64,000 nt of DNA, taken from contig NZ_MLQR01000031.1 in NCBI RefSeq assembly GCF_001866005.1, positions 202,617 to 266,616 on the forward strand. Reading direction: 5' to 3'. This DNA is from Anaerobacillus alkalilacustris. GTDB lineage: Bacteria; Bacillota; Bacilli; Bacillales; Anaerobacillaceae. This document shows positions 36,153 to 43,947 of the stretch, piece after piece. The notes beneath the pieces are model-generated. The model saw nothing but the letters and a program-made list of their open reading frames with translations. It searched no databases and was not told the DNA's origin. Made by a program: the position numbers and the translations under genes. Each line of letters starts with the position of its first letter. The first letter of the stretch is position 1.

Positions 36153-36234
36153 TCTAGTTTGTCTAGTCAGCTCAATTCCAAGTTTTTAACCTTTTTAATC
36201 CCGAGTATTTTTATATGTTTAATCACTTAATAAG

Positions 36235-36263
36235 ATTTTAAGAAAATTTCTGACTTTTGTCAA
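36235..36263 (-). promoter_or_regulatory. Sigma-A promoter of the cysH operon
   Basis: TTGACA (36258-36263) and TAAAAT (36235-36240) on the minus strand, separated by 17 bases. Predicted start near 36228 gives a leader of about 240 bases. Confidence 0.72.
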
Positions 36264-36494
36264 GGGGATGAAAGGATGAAAAAGGAATTTTTTTATAGTT
36301 GATGAAGATTTGCGGAAATAGTAAGGGAAGTTATCTCTAAAAGGAGGCATTTACTGACGTTTTTACTTGTTGGTTTGATCCTTTCACTTTTCATTTTAAC
36401 GTTTCACTTACGAGAGTTCCCCCCTACTTGCACAAATCCAACTTTTAATGCCAAAAGTAGAAAAATCACACACAGCTTTAAATTTCCCCCCTCA

Positions 36495-36535
36495 AAAAAA
36501 ACAGTTTTCTAATGCATTTCACATTAAAAAACTGC
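36495..36535 (-). terminator. Terminator of the two-component/sensor unit
   Basis: CAGTTTTTTAATG and GCATTAGAAAACTG form the stem on the minus strand, followed by TTTTTTTG. It is 8 bases past the response regulator stop. Confidence 0.85.
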
Positions 36536-36542
36536 CATCTTT

Positions 36543-37211
36543 TTAATCTTTACTAGATATAATCCCGTGCTTTAGTGCATATCTAACTAAATTTGATTTT
36601 TTCTTTGCGTCTATTTTTTCCATTATTCTTGCCTTATACGTATCTACGGTTTTAATACTAATAAATAATTCCGTAGATATTTCTTTTTGTGTATAACCAA
36701 GAGCGATGTATTTTAATACTTCTCTCTCTCTCGGACTCAATAAGTCAACTTCCGATCCTACTTCACTTTCTTGTTCACTTTCTTGTTCACTTTCATTAGG
36801 TTTAGCATATAAACTAGGGATTAATGTAGGATATATATAGTGCTCTCCCCTTAATACCGTCTGAACAGCTGCAATTAACTCCGTATCAACAGCTCTCTTC
36901 AAAACATACCCTGACGCTCCTGCATTTAATCCTTCTTTTAAATAGGCCTCGTCAGAATACATCGTTAAGATTAGTATCTTTGTATCTGGAACTTTTTCTT
37001 TAATTATTTTCGTCGCTTCAATTCCATCTTTTTGGGGCATATTTATATCCATGATTATAATGTCAGGTGTATATTTTTCTGCTTTCTCAATAGCAATATT
37101 TCCATTTTCAGCTTCTGCTACAATTTCAAAATCTTTCTCTGTTAAAATTATATTTTTTAAACCTGAGCGAAAAACTGGGTGATCATCAGCTAGCATGATT
37201 TTGATTGTCAA
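36543..37211 (-). CDS. NarL/LuxR-type response regulator of the arr region
   Basis: About 222 residues. The receiver domain (1-120) has IMLADDHPVF, the phosphoacceptor Asp in IIIMDINMPQ and a Lys in GYVLKRAVD. The C-terminal LuxR helix-turn-helix covers LSPREREVLKYIALGYTQKE and SIKTVDTYKARI. A linker carries a Glu/Ser repeat, SEQESEQESEVGSE. Start set at TTG 37211, after GGAGGGGGAG; the frame is open from 37229. It overlaps the kinase gene by 26 bases. By position it should control the arr operon upstream. Confidence 0.92.
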   Translation of the reverse strand: MTIKIMLADDHPVFRSGLKNIILTEKDFEIVAEAENGNIAIEKAEKYTPDIIIMDINMPQKDGIEATKIIKEKVPDTKILILTMYSDEAYLKEGLNAGASGYVLKRAVDTELIAAVQTVLRGEHYIYPTLIPSLYAKPNESEQESEQESEVGSEVDLLSPREREVLKYIALGYTQKEISTELFISIKTVDTYKARIMEKIDAKKKSNLVRYALKHGIISSKD

Positions 37212-39084
37212 GAATTTCTCCCCCTCCATCTTTTAATGGTATTTTCACCATGACAGCAGTCCCTTCATCAATTTCAGATTCAATATTAAACGTCCCACCT
37301 ATTAACGAAACTCTTTCTTGCATTCCTCTAATCCCTAAATTATATTTTGAAGGATCTTTATTTAACACTTCTTCTACTTGAAAACCTATACCATCATCCT
37401 CAATGATCACAGAAATCATCTGGCCATTCTTCATAATAATGACACTAACAGATGTTGCATTTGCATATTTCAAAATATTGGTTAACGACTCTTGGACAAC
37501 TCTAAATATAGCTGTTTCCACTTCCGGTCTAAGTCTTTCTTTCTCAATACCCTTTAAAATCAAATCAAATTCTACAGGATATTTCTTTTTAAACTCATCA
37601 GTGTAGCGCTCAATAGCTACTTTTAATCCAAACTTATCCAATATGCTCGGACGTAGTTGCCAAGCTAAGTCATGAACTTCTTCAATTGTTTGATGTGCCA
37701 AGTTTCTTAGCTTCGTAATTTCACGCTGTCTCTGATTTTCATCGTCTACCTCTTGCAATACCTTTAACCCTAACAATATAGATGATAAAGAGTGACTCGT
37801 CTCATCATGAAGTTCTCGTGCAATCCGTTTCCGTTCTTCTTCTTGTACCGTCATTACTTTTCCAAGGAGCATTTGTCGAACTTTTTCTTTCTTCCTAAGT
37901 TCTTGCCATAGTTGTATATTTTCAATAGTGACAGATAATTGATTACAAATAGATTTTATTATTTTTACGGAGTAAGGGTCGAGCTCTTTTAAACTACATA
38001 TTTCTATTTTCCCAACGTTTTGCTCCTTTACAATAAGAGGTAGTGAATTATTAACCTTTTTTTCGGTACTAGTACAAAGGCAATGGCTATTTTGTTTATT
38101 AAGTAATTCAAATTCTACTAAACAGTTTTCTTTCGAATTAAAAAACGTTTCATAGTTATTATCTACTTTTATTTGAATTAAGGCACTGTTTAAGGAAAGT
38201 TCACTTACTAAATTCTCTACAAATTTTTCTAAAACGTTTCTTAATTCCTCAACTGTTTTTATATTTGCAGAGATGTTATTTAATAATGTTAATTCTCTGT
38301 TTCTTGTTAACACTTCTTTATAGTATTTTTCTTTTTCGTTTCTTGCCTTTTCTAAATTCTCTAACATTGAATTAAATGAATGAGTGAGTTTACCGATTTC
38401 ATCATTTGAAAAGTTATGAATGCGTGATGAAAAATCACCTTTCGCTACTTGTTTCGTTAAATTTACTAATTGTGTGATCGGATAAGTAATAACCCTTGTG
38501 AGCCCTAACACAATTAATAAAGAGAGCATAAGTACAATTAACATCGTGACAAACATTTGCTGTGTGACATCTTGAAGCGCTTGATCAAGTGAATCACTGC
38601 GTAAACCCACCCTCGCTGTACCACCAAAACCTTTAACAATCGGAACAGCCACATCTCGAATGATGCCTTTTTCAGTGTCGAACATAACTAAATTATGAAG
38701 ATCATCTTTGTCTACTTCGTTAACATGAAGTAATTCAGTACTTATATATACATCCTCATACGAATGAACAACCGTCCTTCCGTTTTCATTTAATATAAAT
38801 ACGTACTCAATATCCCTATTATTTTGTATCGTATCATTCACTAACTTTTGCAAGGCATATATATTATTGGTAAGCAATAAGTCACTACTTTTAGATGCTA
38901 CATCACTTCCAATTGATTTAACCCTTTCATCCAATTGTTGTGTTAACGTTTCTGTAATGGAGATCCTTACTCCTATTAAACTTATAATTGTTATTAAAAA
39001 AATGATCGCAAATACCATTCCATAAATTTTCACATGAATAGAGCAACTTGTCATAAAGCTTGGAACCTTTACATTTCTCCACAT
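37186..39084 (-). CDS. Sensor histidine kinase of the NarX/DegS type
   Basis: A 632-residue membrane kinase. A helix at about 20-42 starts an extracytoplasmic sensor of roughly 130 residues, a second helix lies at about 180-200 (LIVLMLSLLIVLGLT), then HAMP (ITYPITQLVNLTKQVAKGDF), a coiled coil, a GAF-like part, the HisKA_3 phosphorylation site RIARELHDETSHSL and HATPase motifs (ESLTNILKYANA, DDGIGF, GIRGMQERV). Its ATG overlaps the TAA of the PhnD-like lipoprotein gene (TAATG), so ligand sensing probably goes through that protein, as AioS works with AioX. Confidence 0.93.
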   Translation of the reverse strand: MWRNVKVPSFMTSCSIHVKIYGMVFAIIFLITIISLIGVRISITETLTQQLDERVKSIGSDVASKSSDLLLTNNIYALQKLVNDTIQNNRDIEYVFILNENGRTVVHSYEDVYISTELLHVNEVDKDDLHNLVMFDTEKGIIRDVAVPIVKGFGGTARVGLRSDSLDQALQDVTQQMFVTMLIVLMLSLLIVLGLTRVITYPITQLVNLTKQVAKGDFSSRIHNFSNDEIGKLTHSFNSMLENLEKARNEKEKYYKEVLTRNRELTLLNNISANIKTVEELRNVLEKFVENLVSELSLNSALIQIKVDNNYETFFNSKENCLVEFELLNKQNSHCLCTSTEKKVNNSLPLIVKEQNVGKIEICSLKELDPYSVKIIKSICNQLSVTIENIQLWQELRKKEKVRQMLLGKVMTVQEEERKRIARELHDETSHSLSSILLGLKVLQEVDDENQRQREITKLRNLAHQTIEEVHDLAWQLRPSILDKFGLKVAIERYTDEFKKKYPVEFDLILKGIEKERLRPEVETAIFRVVQESLTNILKYANATSVSVIIMKNGQMISVIIEDDGIGFQVEEVLNKDPSKYNLGIRGMQERVSLIGGTFNIESEIDEGTAVMVKIPLKDGGGEILDNQNHAS

Positions 39085-39998
39085 TAGTCTCCACCCATAA
39101 ACTTCATTGCATCTCTTATTGGTTGATACTTTTCTCGATTTATAGGAACGTACTCCTGAATTTTCAATTCTTGTAATATATGTTGCCCACGTGGATCTTC
39201 ATTAAGAGTTAGAATTAATTCCTTTATATCTGTTTTTAGGTTTTCATCCGTTTTATGAGACACAACAATTGGAGGTGCCCCTGCCCAAGGACCTTTTTGT
39301 ACAATTTGAATTTGCATTGCATCTTCATTCTCCAAATCTAGTAACATATCAAATAAAATACTATCTACCGCTGCACCATCAACAGCTCCCCTTGCTACTG
39401 CACTAACTGAATAATCATGACTGTACGTATAAAATGTCTCCTCAAAAAAATCGTTAGCTGTATAACCCATTTGGACTATCATTTCTAAAGCTGCTAACCT
39501 TCCTGTATAAGAATACGGATCAGCAAAAGCAAAACGCTTTCCTTTTAAATCTGCCAACGTTTCTAAGCCACTATTTTTATGAGTAATAATATAAGATCTA
39601 TAAACATCATCATTATCAATTAGTGTAGTTGCTAAATCAACCATATACCCTTCCTCAGTGCCAATAACGTAGGAAAGTGAACAAATAAACGCTAAATCAA
39701 CTTCTCCGTTTTTTAATAGCTCATTAACCTCATCGTACGTTTGTTTTTGAATAATCAGTATTGGTCGCTCGAGGTGATCTTCCAAATATTTAATTAATAA
39801 ATCATACTTATATCTTGTTTCTTCAGGGGAAACAACCGAAGCAAATGCTGTACGAATAACATTCTCAGATTCTTCTGGAAGAGAAGTGTCATTCTCCTCT
39901 TCTGTTGAGATAAGGGGAACGTAGGTTAGTTCTTGTTTTTCACTACAAGCAACTACTATTATTAATGATAAAATGATCATCGTCCAAAACCGTCTAAT
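39084..39998 (-). CDS. PhnD/AioX-like substrate-binding lipoprotein, putative ligand sensor
   Basis: About 304 residues of a PhnD-type periplasmic-binding fold. The lipobox is IIVVAC; FASVVSPEE, KGKRFAFADPYSYTGRLAAL and VDGAAVDSILFDML match the family. At the position usually held by Gly in PhnD proteins there is a Cys (DLAFICSLSYV), reminiscent of the arsenite-binding Cys of AioX. The first ATG (39980) lacks a ribosome site and a charged N-terminus; ATT 39998, six bases after AGGGGGG, would add R-R before the hydrophobic core. The start is thus unsettled. It lies directly upstream of the kinase, with no transporter genes, which favours sensing over uptake. Confidence 0.8.
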   Translation of the reverse strand: MRRFWTMIILSLIIVVACSEKQELTYVPLISTEEENDTSLPEESENVIRTAFASVVSPEETRYKYDLLIKYLEDHLERPILIIQKQTYDEVNELLKNGEVDLAFICSLSYVIGTEEGYMVDLATTLIDNDDVYRSYIITHKNSGLETLADLKGKRFAFADPYSYTGRLAALEMIVQMGYTANDFFEETFYTYSHDYSVSAVARGAVDGAAVDSILFDMLLDLENEDAMQIQIVQKGPWAGAPPIVVSHKTDENLKTDIKELILTLNEDPRGQHILQELKIQEYVPINREKYQPIRDAMKFMGGD

Positions 39999-40189
39999 GA
40001 CAATCCCCCCTAGAATTCTTATTTTAAAATTAAATTTATTTAAAGATTAATATTTATCTCATCATTCTATTATACATTTTGATGTACTAAAAAAGTTTTT
40101 TTATGTAATTGTCACCAAACGGTTAGATTTCAAATGGAAGCAATACCATTTTATTCAAACTGTATCCATTGAGATCGATATGGTAAAAA

Positions 40190-40221
40190 AATAAAAAAGC
40201 TGTCGGTCAAATACCAACAGC
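40190..40221 (-). terminator. Terminator of the arr structural operon
   Basis: Minus strand GCTGTTGGT and ACCGACAGC (with one G-T pair) are followed by TTTTTTATTTTTT. It separates the NrfD-like gene from the sensor unit, so these are two transcription units. Confidence 0.85.
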
Positions 40222-40246
40222 CTTTCGAAAATTTTTACTTTCTAAG

Positions 40247-41392
40247 TTATCCGATTTTAGATGGATTCGCACTTCTGATAACCTTCGTATCTTCATGACC
40301 GTAAGCATCTAAGGAGAATTTCTTTACTCCAAACATGTAAATGAGGACTGCGGCTGCTATTCCACCAGCAATGATTGCCCATTCTGTAAAGGTAGAAGTG
40401 TAGATAGCCACTTCTCCGTATGGTTGCACAAGTTGCCCTCCGATAACCATAATATATTTATCTACAAACATTCCTACTAAAACTAGAAGTCCTGCTAAAA
40501 CTAACTTTCCTGGTGTTCTATTCTTCATTAGCATAAAAATTGGTATTACTAGACCTAAAGCAATGACGACACCCCAAAAAGCAACTGAATATGTTCCATT
40601 TAAAATCATCGTAAAGTTCTCTGAACCTACATAGAACAATGTGATTAATCGCCATGCATGAAAACCTAAAGCTACTGCTAATAAAATAGCCATTGCTTTC
40701 CCTAAATAACTTAATACTTCTTGTAACTGTAAGTTTACCTCATCTTTAGCTACTTTATAGGTTAATACTGTTGCAATTAATAACGTTGCAATTCCAGTTA
40801 TTAACGCGGAGAGTACGAAATAAACTGATGTTGCTCCTCCAAACCAAAGTGGGCGTTGAATAACAACAGCAAAGATCCCACCTAAAATACTTGTCGCTGC
40901 AACTGCTCCACAAAGAGTTATATATGATGCTACTTTAACTGCTTTTTCGTTCCCTGTTTGTACCGAGAAAAATTCAAATAGTAATACAACTACATATATT
41001 CCATAAGTTGCACCCATCCACCACATTGGCGCTTGTAGATTAGGTGAAGTAATAAAATAAAACACACGATCCAACCTTCCTAAATCCATTGCAAGGACTA
41101 GTAAAGCAGGTAGTAATACTGAAATAGCTAAATACAGAGATCTTTTACTAATAATCTCAAATCTTTTAAATCCTAATGCATGGCCGAATGTTGATACTAA
41201 ACACATTCCGCTAGCAGCTAAAGCTAAAAATACATAGGCTACGATTAAAATGTTCCAAGGTACTTGATCAGTAGATCCAAACACTACTTGACCTTGAACG
41301 ATTGTGTTTCCCATACTATATATCCCGATAGCTAGAACAATACTAGCAAGGATTACGACAGGTAAGCCTTTTGTCAATTGTTTGGCTGTCAT
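40247..41392 (-). CDS. NrfD/PsrC-type membrane subunit of the arr reductase (ArrC-like)
   Basis: A 381-residue protein with about ten membrane segments and no signal peptide, starting MTAKQLTKGLPVVILASIVLA. Typical PsrC/NrfD parts are WNILIVAYVFLALAASGMCLVSTFGHALG and MDLGRLDRVFYFITSPNLQAPMWWMGATYGIYV. Such subunits oxidise menaquinol and pass electrons through an NrfC-type Fe-S subunit to a molybdoenzyme. It is the last gene of the arrA-arrB-torD-FeS-nrfD operon. Not all known arr clusters carry this subunit. Confidence 0.9.
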   Translation of the reverse strand: MTAKQLTKGLPVVILASIVLAIGIYSMGNTIVQGQVVFGSTDQVPWNILIVAYVFLALAASGMCLVSTFGHALGFKRFEIISKRSLYLAISVLLPALLVLAMDLGRLDRVFYFITSPNLQAPMWWMGATYGIYVVVLLFEFFSVQTGNEKAVKVASYITLCGAVAATSILGGIFAVVIQRPLWFGGATSVYFVLSALITGIATLLIATVLTYKVAKDEVNLQLQEVLSYLGKAMAILLAVALGFHAWRLITLFYVGSENFTMILNGTYSVAFWGVVIALGLVIPIFMLMKNRTPGKLVLAGLLVLVGMFVDKYIMVIGGQLVQPYGEVAIYTSTFTEWAIIAGGIAAAVLIYMFGVKKFSLDAYGHEDTKVIRSANPSKIG

Positions 41393-41431
41393 TGTTAGTT
41401 CCCTCCTTATTATTTAATTGGACAGTGCCAA

Positions 41432-42529
41432 TTACTCAAATTCCCCGTTTTGATAAAGAATGCCTTTCCGCACTTGTTTTACATTACACTCTTCACAATA
41501 CGTTTTTGTTTCTATTTTTTTATCCCCACATCCAGGACACTCATTTAATTTTGTTTCGTAAAGCAATATACTTTTTCGGATTTCTTCAAAATTAATTGAG
41601 CTTTTACGAATTTCTAAACAGACATTTTCACAAATATCACAATCAATGCAATACTGCGCTTGAAATTGTAGCGAGGTTTTTTCCTCTGTTTCTTCTAATT
41701 TAAGTGCTCCAGTTGGACATGTAGCTGAGCATTTCCGACATAACTGGCAGTTGCTAGTAACTTCTAATTTCACGATTCCTAGCTTTTTAGCGATCTTATC
41801 TGGTATATTCCCTGTACTATATTTTTTCTTTATGCAAGATAATAAGTACTTCCTTCGGTCCGTTAACGAAAGTTTATCCCTAAGATTACTAGACTGATCA
41901 AAAGAGTCAAAAACAAGATGTGATATTTGATCTTTCGTTTTATTTTTTGATAAAGAGAATAATTCTCTTCTTGATACTTTCCGTTTAGAAGCTATTCTTG
42001 CGTCTTTATTATCAATGACTTCAACAGTACATTCCGAGATATTACTATCATTCCATTCTTTTATCCAACTTAAATCTCGTTTGTGGGTCCAGTTAGACTT
42101 ACAGGAAAGACACCGCTTCTCATTCCATAAGATTTGCATCTTTTTATCATACAAAGTTCCTATCATTAACATTTCAGGTCTAAGCGAAGAGACACACGGT
42201 AGGATTACATCTGTACTAGGGTCACCTTGTTCTTCACATGAGAAACAAACACTTTCACAGTTTTGAATTTTTTTTTCATATTTATGGAGCTGTTCAAATT
42301 CATAATTCAACGCTTCTGTCGGACATACATGTATACATAATCGACAGTTGCTACACTTAGAGCTATCAAACGTTAACTTTCCATCTGTAATATTTATAGC
42401 TGGTTGGGGGCAAACTTCTTCACATAAAGAACATTGTGAATGTTTATTACGGTTTCTCAGGCAGCGACTTTCACTTAAACGAACAAAACTTTTATCAATC
42501 ATTCGCTTTAATAGAAACTTACTCCACAT
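41432..42529 (-). CDS. Multi-[4Fe-4S] protein of the arr operon, unrecognised family
   Basis: A 365-residue protein with no signal peptide. The N-terminus has two ferredoxin-like motifs (CSLCEEVCPQPA near 35, CSNCRLCIHVCP near 60), the middle a CESVCFSC and a CLSC pair, the later part two more clusters (CQLCRKCSATCP near 259, CIDCDICENVC near 292), and the end a zinc-ribbon-like CPGC...CEEC. Up to four clusters suggest a soluble electron carrier or a maturation factor. It sits between torD-like and nrfD-like genes, so it is probably cotranscribed with arrA. It is not one of the standard ArrA/B/C/D proteins I can name. Confidence 0.82.
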   Translation of the reverse strand: MWSKFLLKRMIDKSFVRLSESRCLRNRNKHSQCSLCEEVCPQPAINITDGKLTFDSSKCSNCRLCIHVCPTEALNYEFEQLHKYEKKIQNCESVCFSCEEQGDPSTDVILPCVSSLRPEMLMIGTLYDKKMQILWNEKRCLSCKSNWTHKRDLSWIKEWNDSNISECTVEVIDNKDARIASKRKVSRRELFSLSKNKTKDQISHLVFDSFDQSSNLRDKLSLTDRRKYLLSCIKKKYSTGNIPDKIAKKLGIVKLEVTSNCQLCRKCSATCPTGALKLEETEEKTSLQFQAQYCIDCDICENVCLEIRKSSINFEEIRKSILLYETKLNECPGCGDKKIETKTYCEECNVKQVRKGILYQNGEFE

Positions 42530-42554
42530 TCGTAGTTCGCCCCTTTCCTAAATA

Positions 42555-43190
42555 TTAATAATTTAATGATGTTTGTGGATGTAATTCTTCACGTTCACAC
42601 ATAACTACTTTAGCAGTTAAATCTACTAGTTTTTTATAGAAATCTAGATTTCCTCTTTTGTTTATTTGTTCTTTAAACGGTAGTATCCACCTACTTAAAT
42701 GAGTATGAATAAACTTCGCCAGTAAGTTTAGAAACGACAGTTCATTCGTTTGAACATATTGAAAGTAAAGGTAATAAATAAACTCAAGCTCAACTTTAAT
42801 GTGATCAGGAACATCCTTGAAGTCCTTTGACATGACAATGCCAGCTTCTTGATACATTTGCTCAGCGTACCTGGTGGATTCCCCTTGAATCTGACGTCCA
42901 TTTTCTAGATAAATAGAGCTATAGGGTGGTGCAAGTACATCAAAAGGACCAATAAACAATTTTGCATGTTCTACTGCTAATGTTGTTAATTCTTCATCTT
43001 GTTCAAATATTCTATTGAACTCATTCTCTAGCTCTTTACCGTCTGTGACAAGGTCAGGGTAAAGAGTTTGTAGACTATTTCTTAATGGTTCGAACAACAC
43101 TTGCAAATCCTGATTCGGCTTGTTAAATAATTCAGACAACACTTTATAAAGGTTTGCCTTATGTTGAAAAATTCCTAGTTTCTCTCCCAT
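42555..43190 (-). CDS. TorD/DmsD-type molybdoenzyme chaperone (ArrD-like)
   Basis: A 211-residue all-helical protein. The family signature is seen in AKLFIGPFDVLAPPYSSIYLE, DVPDHIKVELEFIYYLYFQY and LSRWILPFKEQI. TorD-type chaperones bind the Tat signal of their partner and hold it for cofactor insertion before export. Located two genes after arrA in the same operon, it should serve the ArrA-like subunit. AAGTGACTAAGTATGG precedes the start. Confidence 0.9.
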   Translation of the reverse strand: MGEKLGIFQHKANLYKVLSELFNKPNQDLQVLFEPLRNSLQTLYPDLVTDGKELENEFNRIFEQDEELTTLAVEHAKLFIGPFDVLAPPYSSIYLENGRQIQGESTRYAEQMYQEAGIVMSKDFKDVPDHIKVELEFIYYLYFQYVQTNELSFLNLLAKFIHTHLSRWILPFKEQINKRGNLDFYKKLVDLTAKVVMCEREELHPQTSLNY

Positions 43191-43231
43191 ACTTAGTCAC
43201 TTCCCCTACTATTCTAGTTAGTTTGTTTATT

Positions 43232-43924
43232 TTAGAAGCTTCTTAAGTAAAATACTTTTGGTTTTGTTCCAAGATCTTCTCGTAACCCTTTATGATCATG
43301 CCTTAATAGTTCATGAATTTTATCGTTTGGATCATTTAAATCTCCTACATATCTCGCTTCTGCTGGACAGCGAGTAACACAATATGGTTGTTCACCACGA
43401 TCTAGCCGATGATCACAAAGTTGACATTTTTCAACAATCCCACGGTAACGAATGGCTTCATAATTAAAATTACGCTCAGGATTATAATAAGGGATTGGTG
43501 TACCAATTTTCTCTTTAATTTCAGCAGGTGTCGCTGATAATTCACTCCACGCTTCTTTTTCATTCCAATATTGGTGTGGATCTTTCTTATTAAAACAGAT
43601 AACTCCATAAGGACAGGATGCCATACAGCTTTTACAACCGATACATTTATCCGCGTTGTGTAAAGTTAACCCATTTTCGTCTTTATACATTGCTTTTACT
43701 GGACAAGCTTTCACACATGGGGCATTTTCACAATGATTACATAATGTTGGAATATATTCATATTTTACATTTGGAAATTTACCCGTAGTTGTATGAATGT
43801 GATGAGACCAATTCATGCCTGGTTCTGTATTGTTTTCATTTTTACATACAACTGAACATGCTGCACAACCAATACATGATTGTAGGTCAATTGCCATTGC
43901 ATAATTTTTAGCCACAACCGTCAC
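43232..43924 (-). CDS. arrB: Four-cluster Fe-S subunit of the arr reductase
   Basis: A 230-residue NrfC/DmsB-type ferredoxin. Four cysteine groups are visible: CIGCAACSVVC (near 18), CNHCENAPCVKACP (near 62), CIGCKSCMASCP (near 93) and CQLCDHRLDRGEQPYCVTRCP split across 147-166. They would bind four [4Fe-4S] clusters linking the NrfD-like subunit to ArrA. It begins 23 bases after arrA ends. No Tat signal is present, as expected for a subunit that travels with ArrA or is membrane-bound. Confidence 0.93.
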   Translation of the reverse strand: MTVVAKNYAMAIDLQSCIGCAACSVVCKNENNTEPGMNWSHHIHTTTGKFPNVKYEYIPTLCNHCENAPCVKACPVKAMYKDENGLTLHNADKCIGCKSCMASCPYGVICFNKKDPHQYWNEKEAWSELSATPAEIKEKIGTPIPYYNPERNFNYEAIRYRGIVEKCQLCDHRLDRGEQPYCVTRCPAEARYVGDLNDPNDKIHELLRHDHKGLREDLGTKPKVFYLRSF

Positions 43925-43947
43925 CTCCGTACGTTTTTAACGTTCTA

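Noticed and set aside
35989..36230. SAM (S-box) riboswitch upstream of cysH
   Set aside because: The conserved S-box blocks were looked for on the minus strand and not found; only a terminator and promoter are visible.
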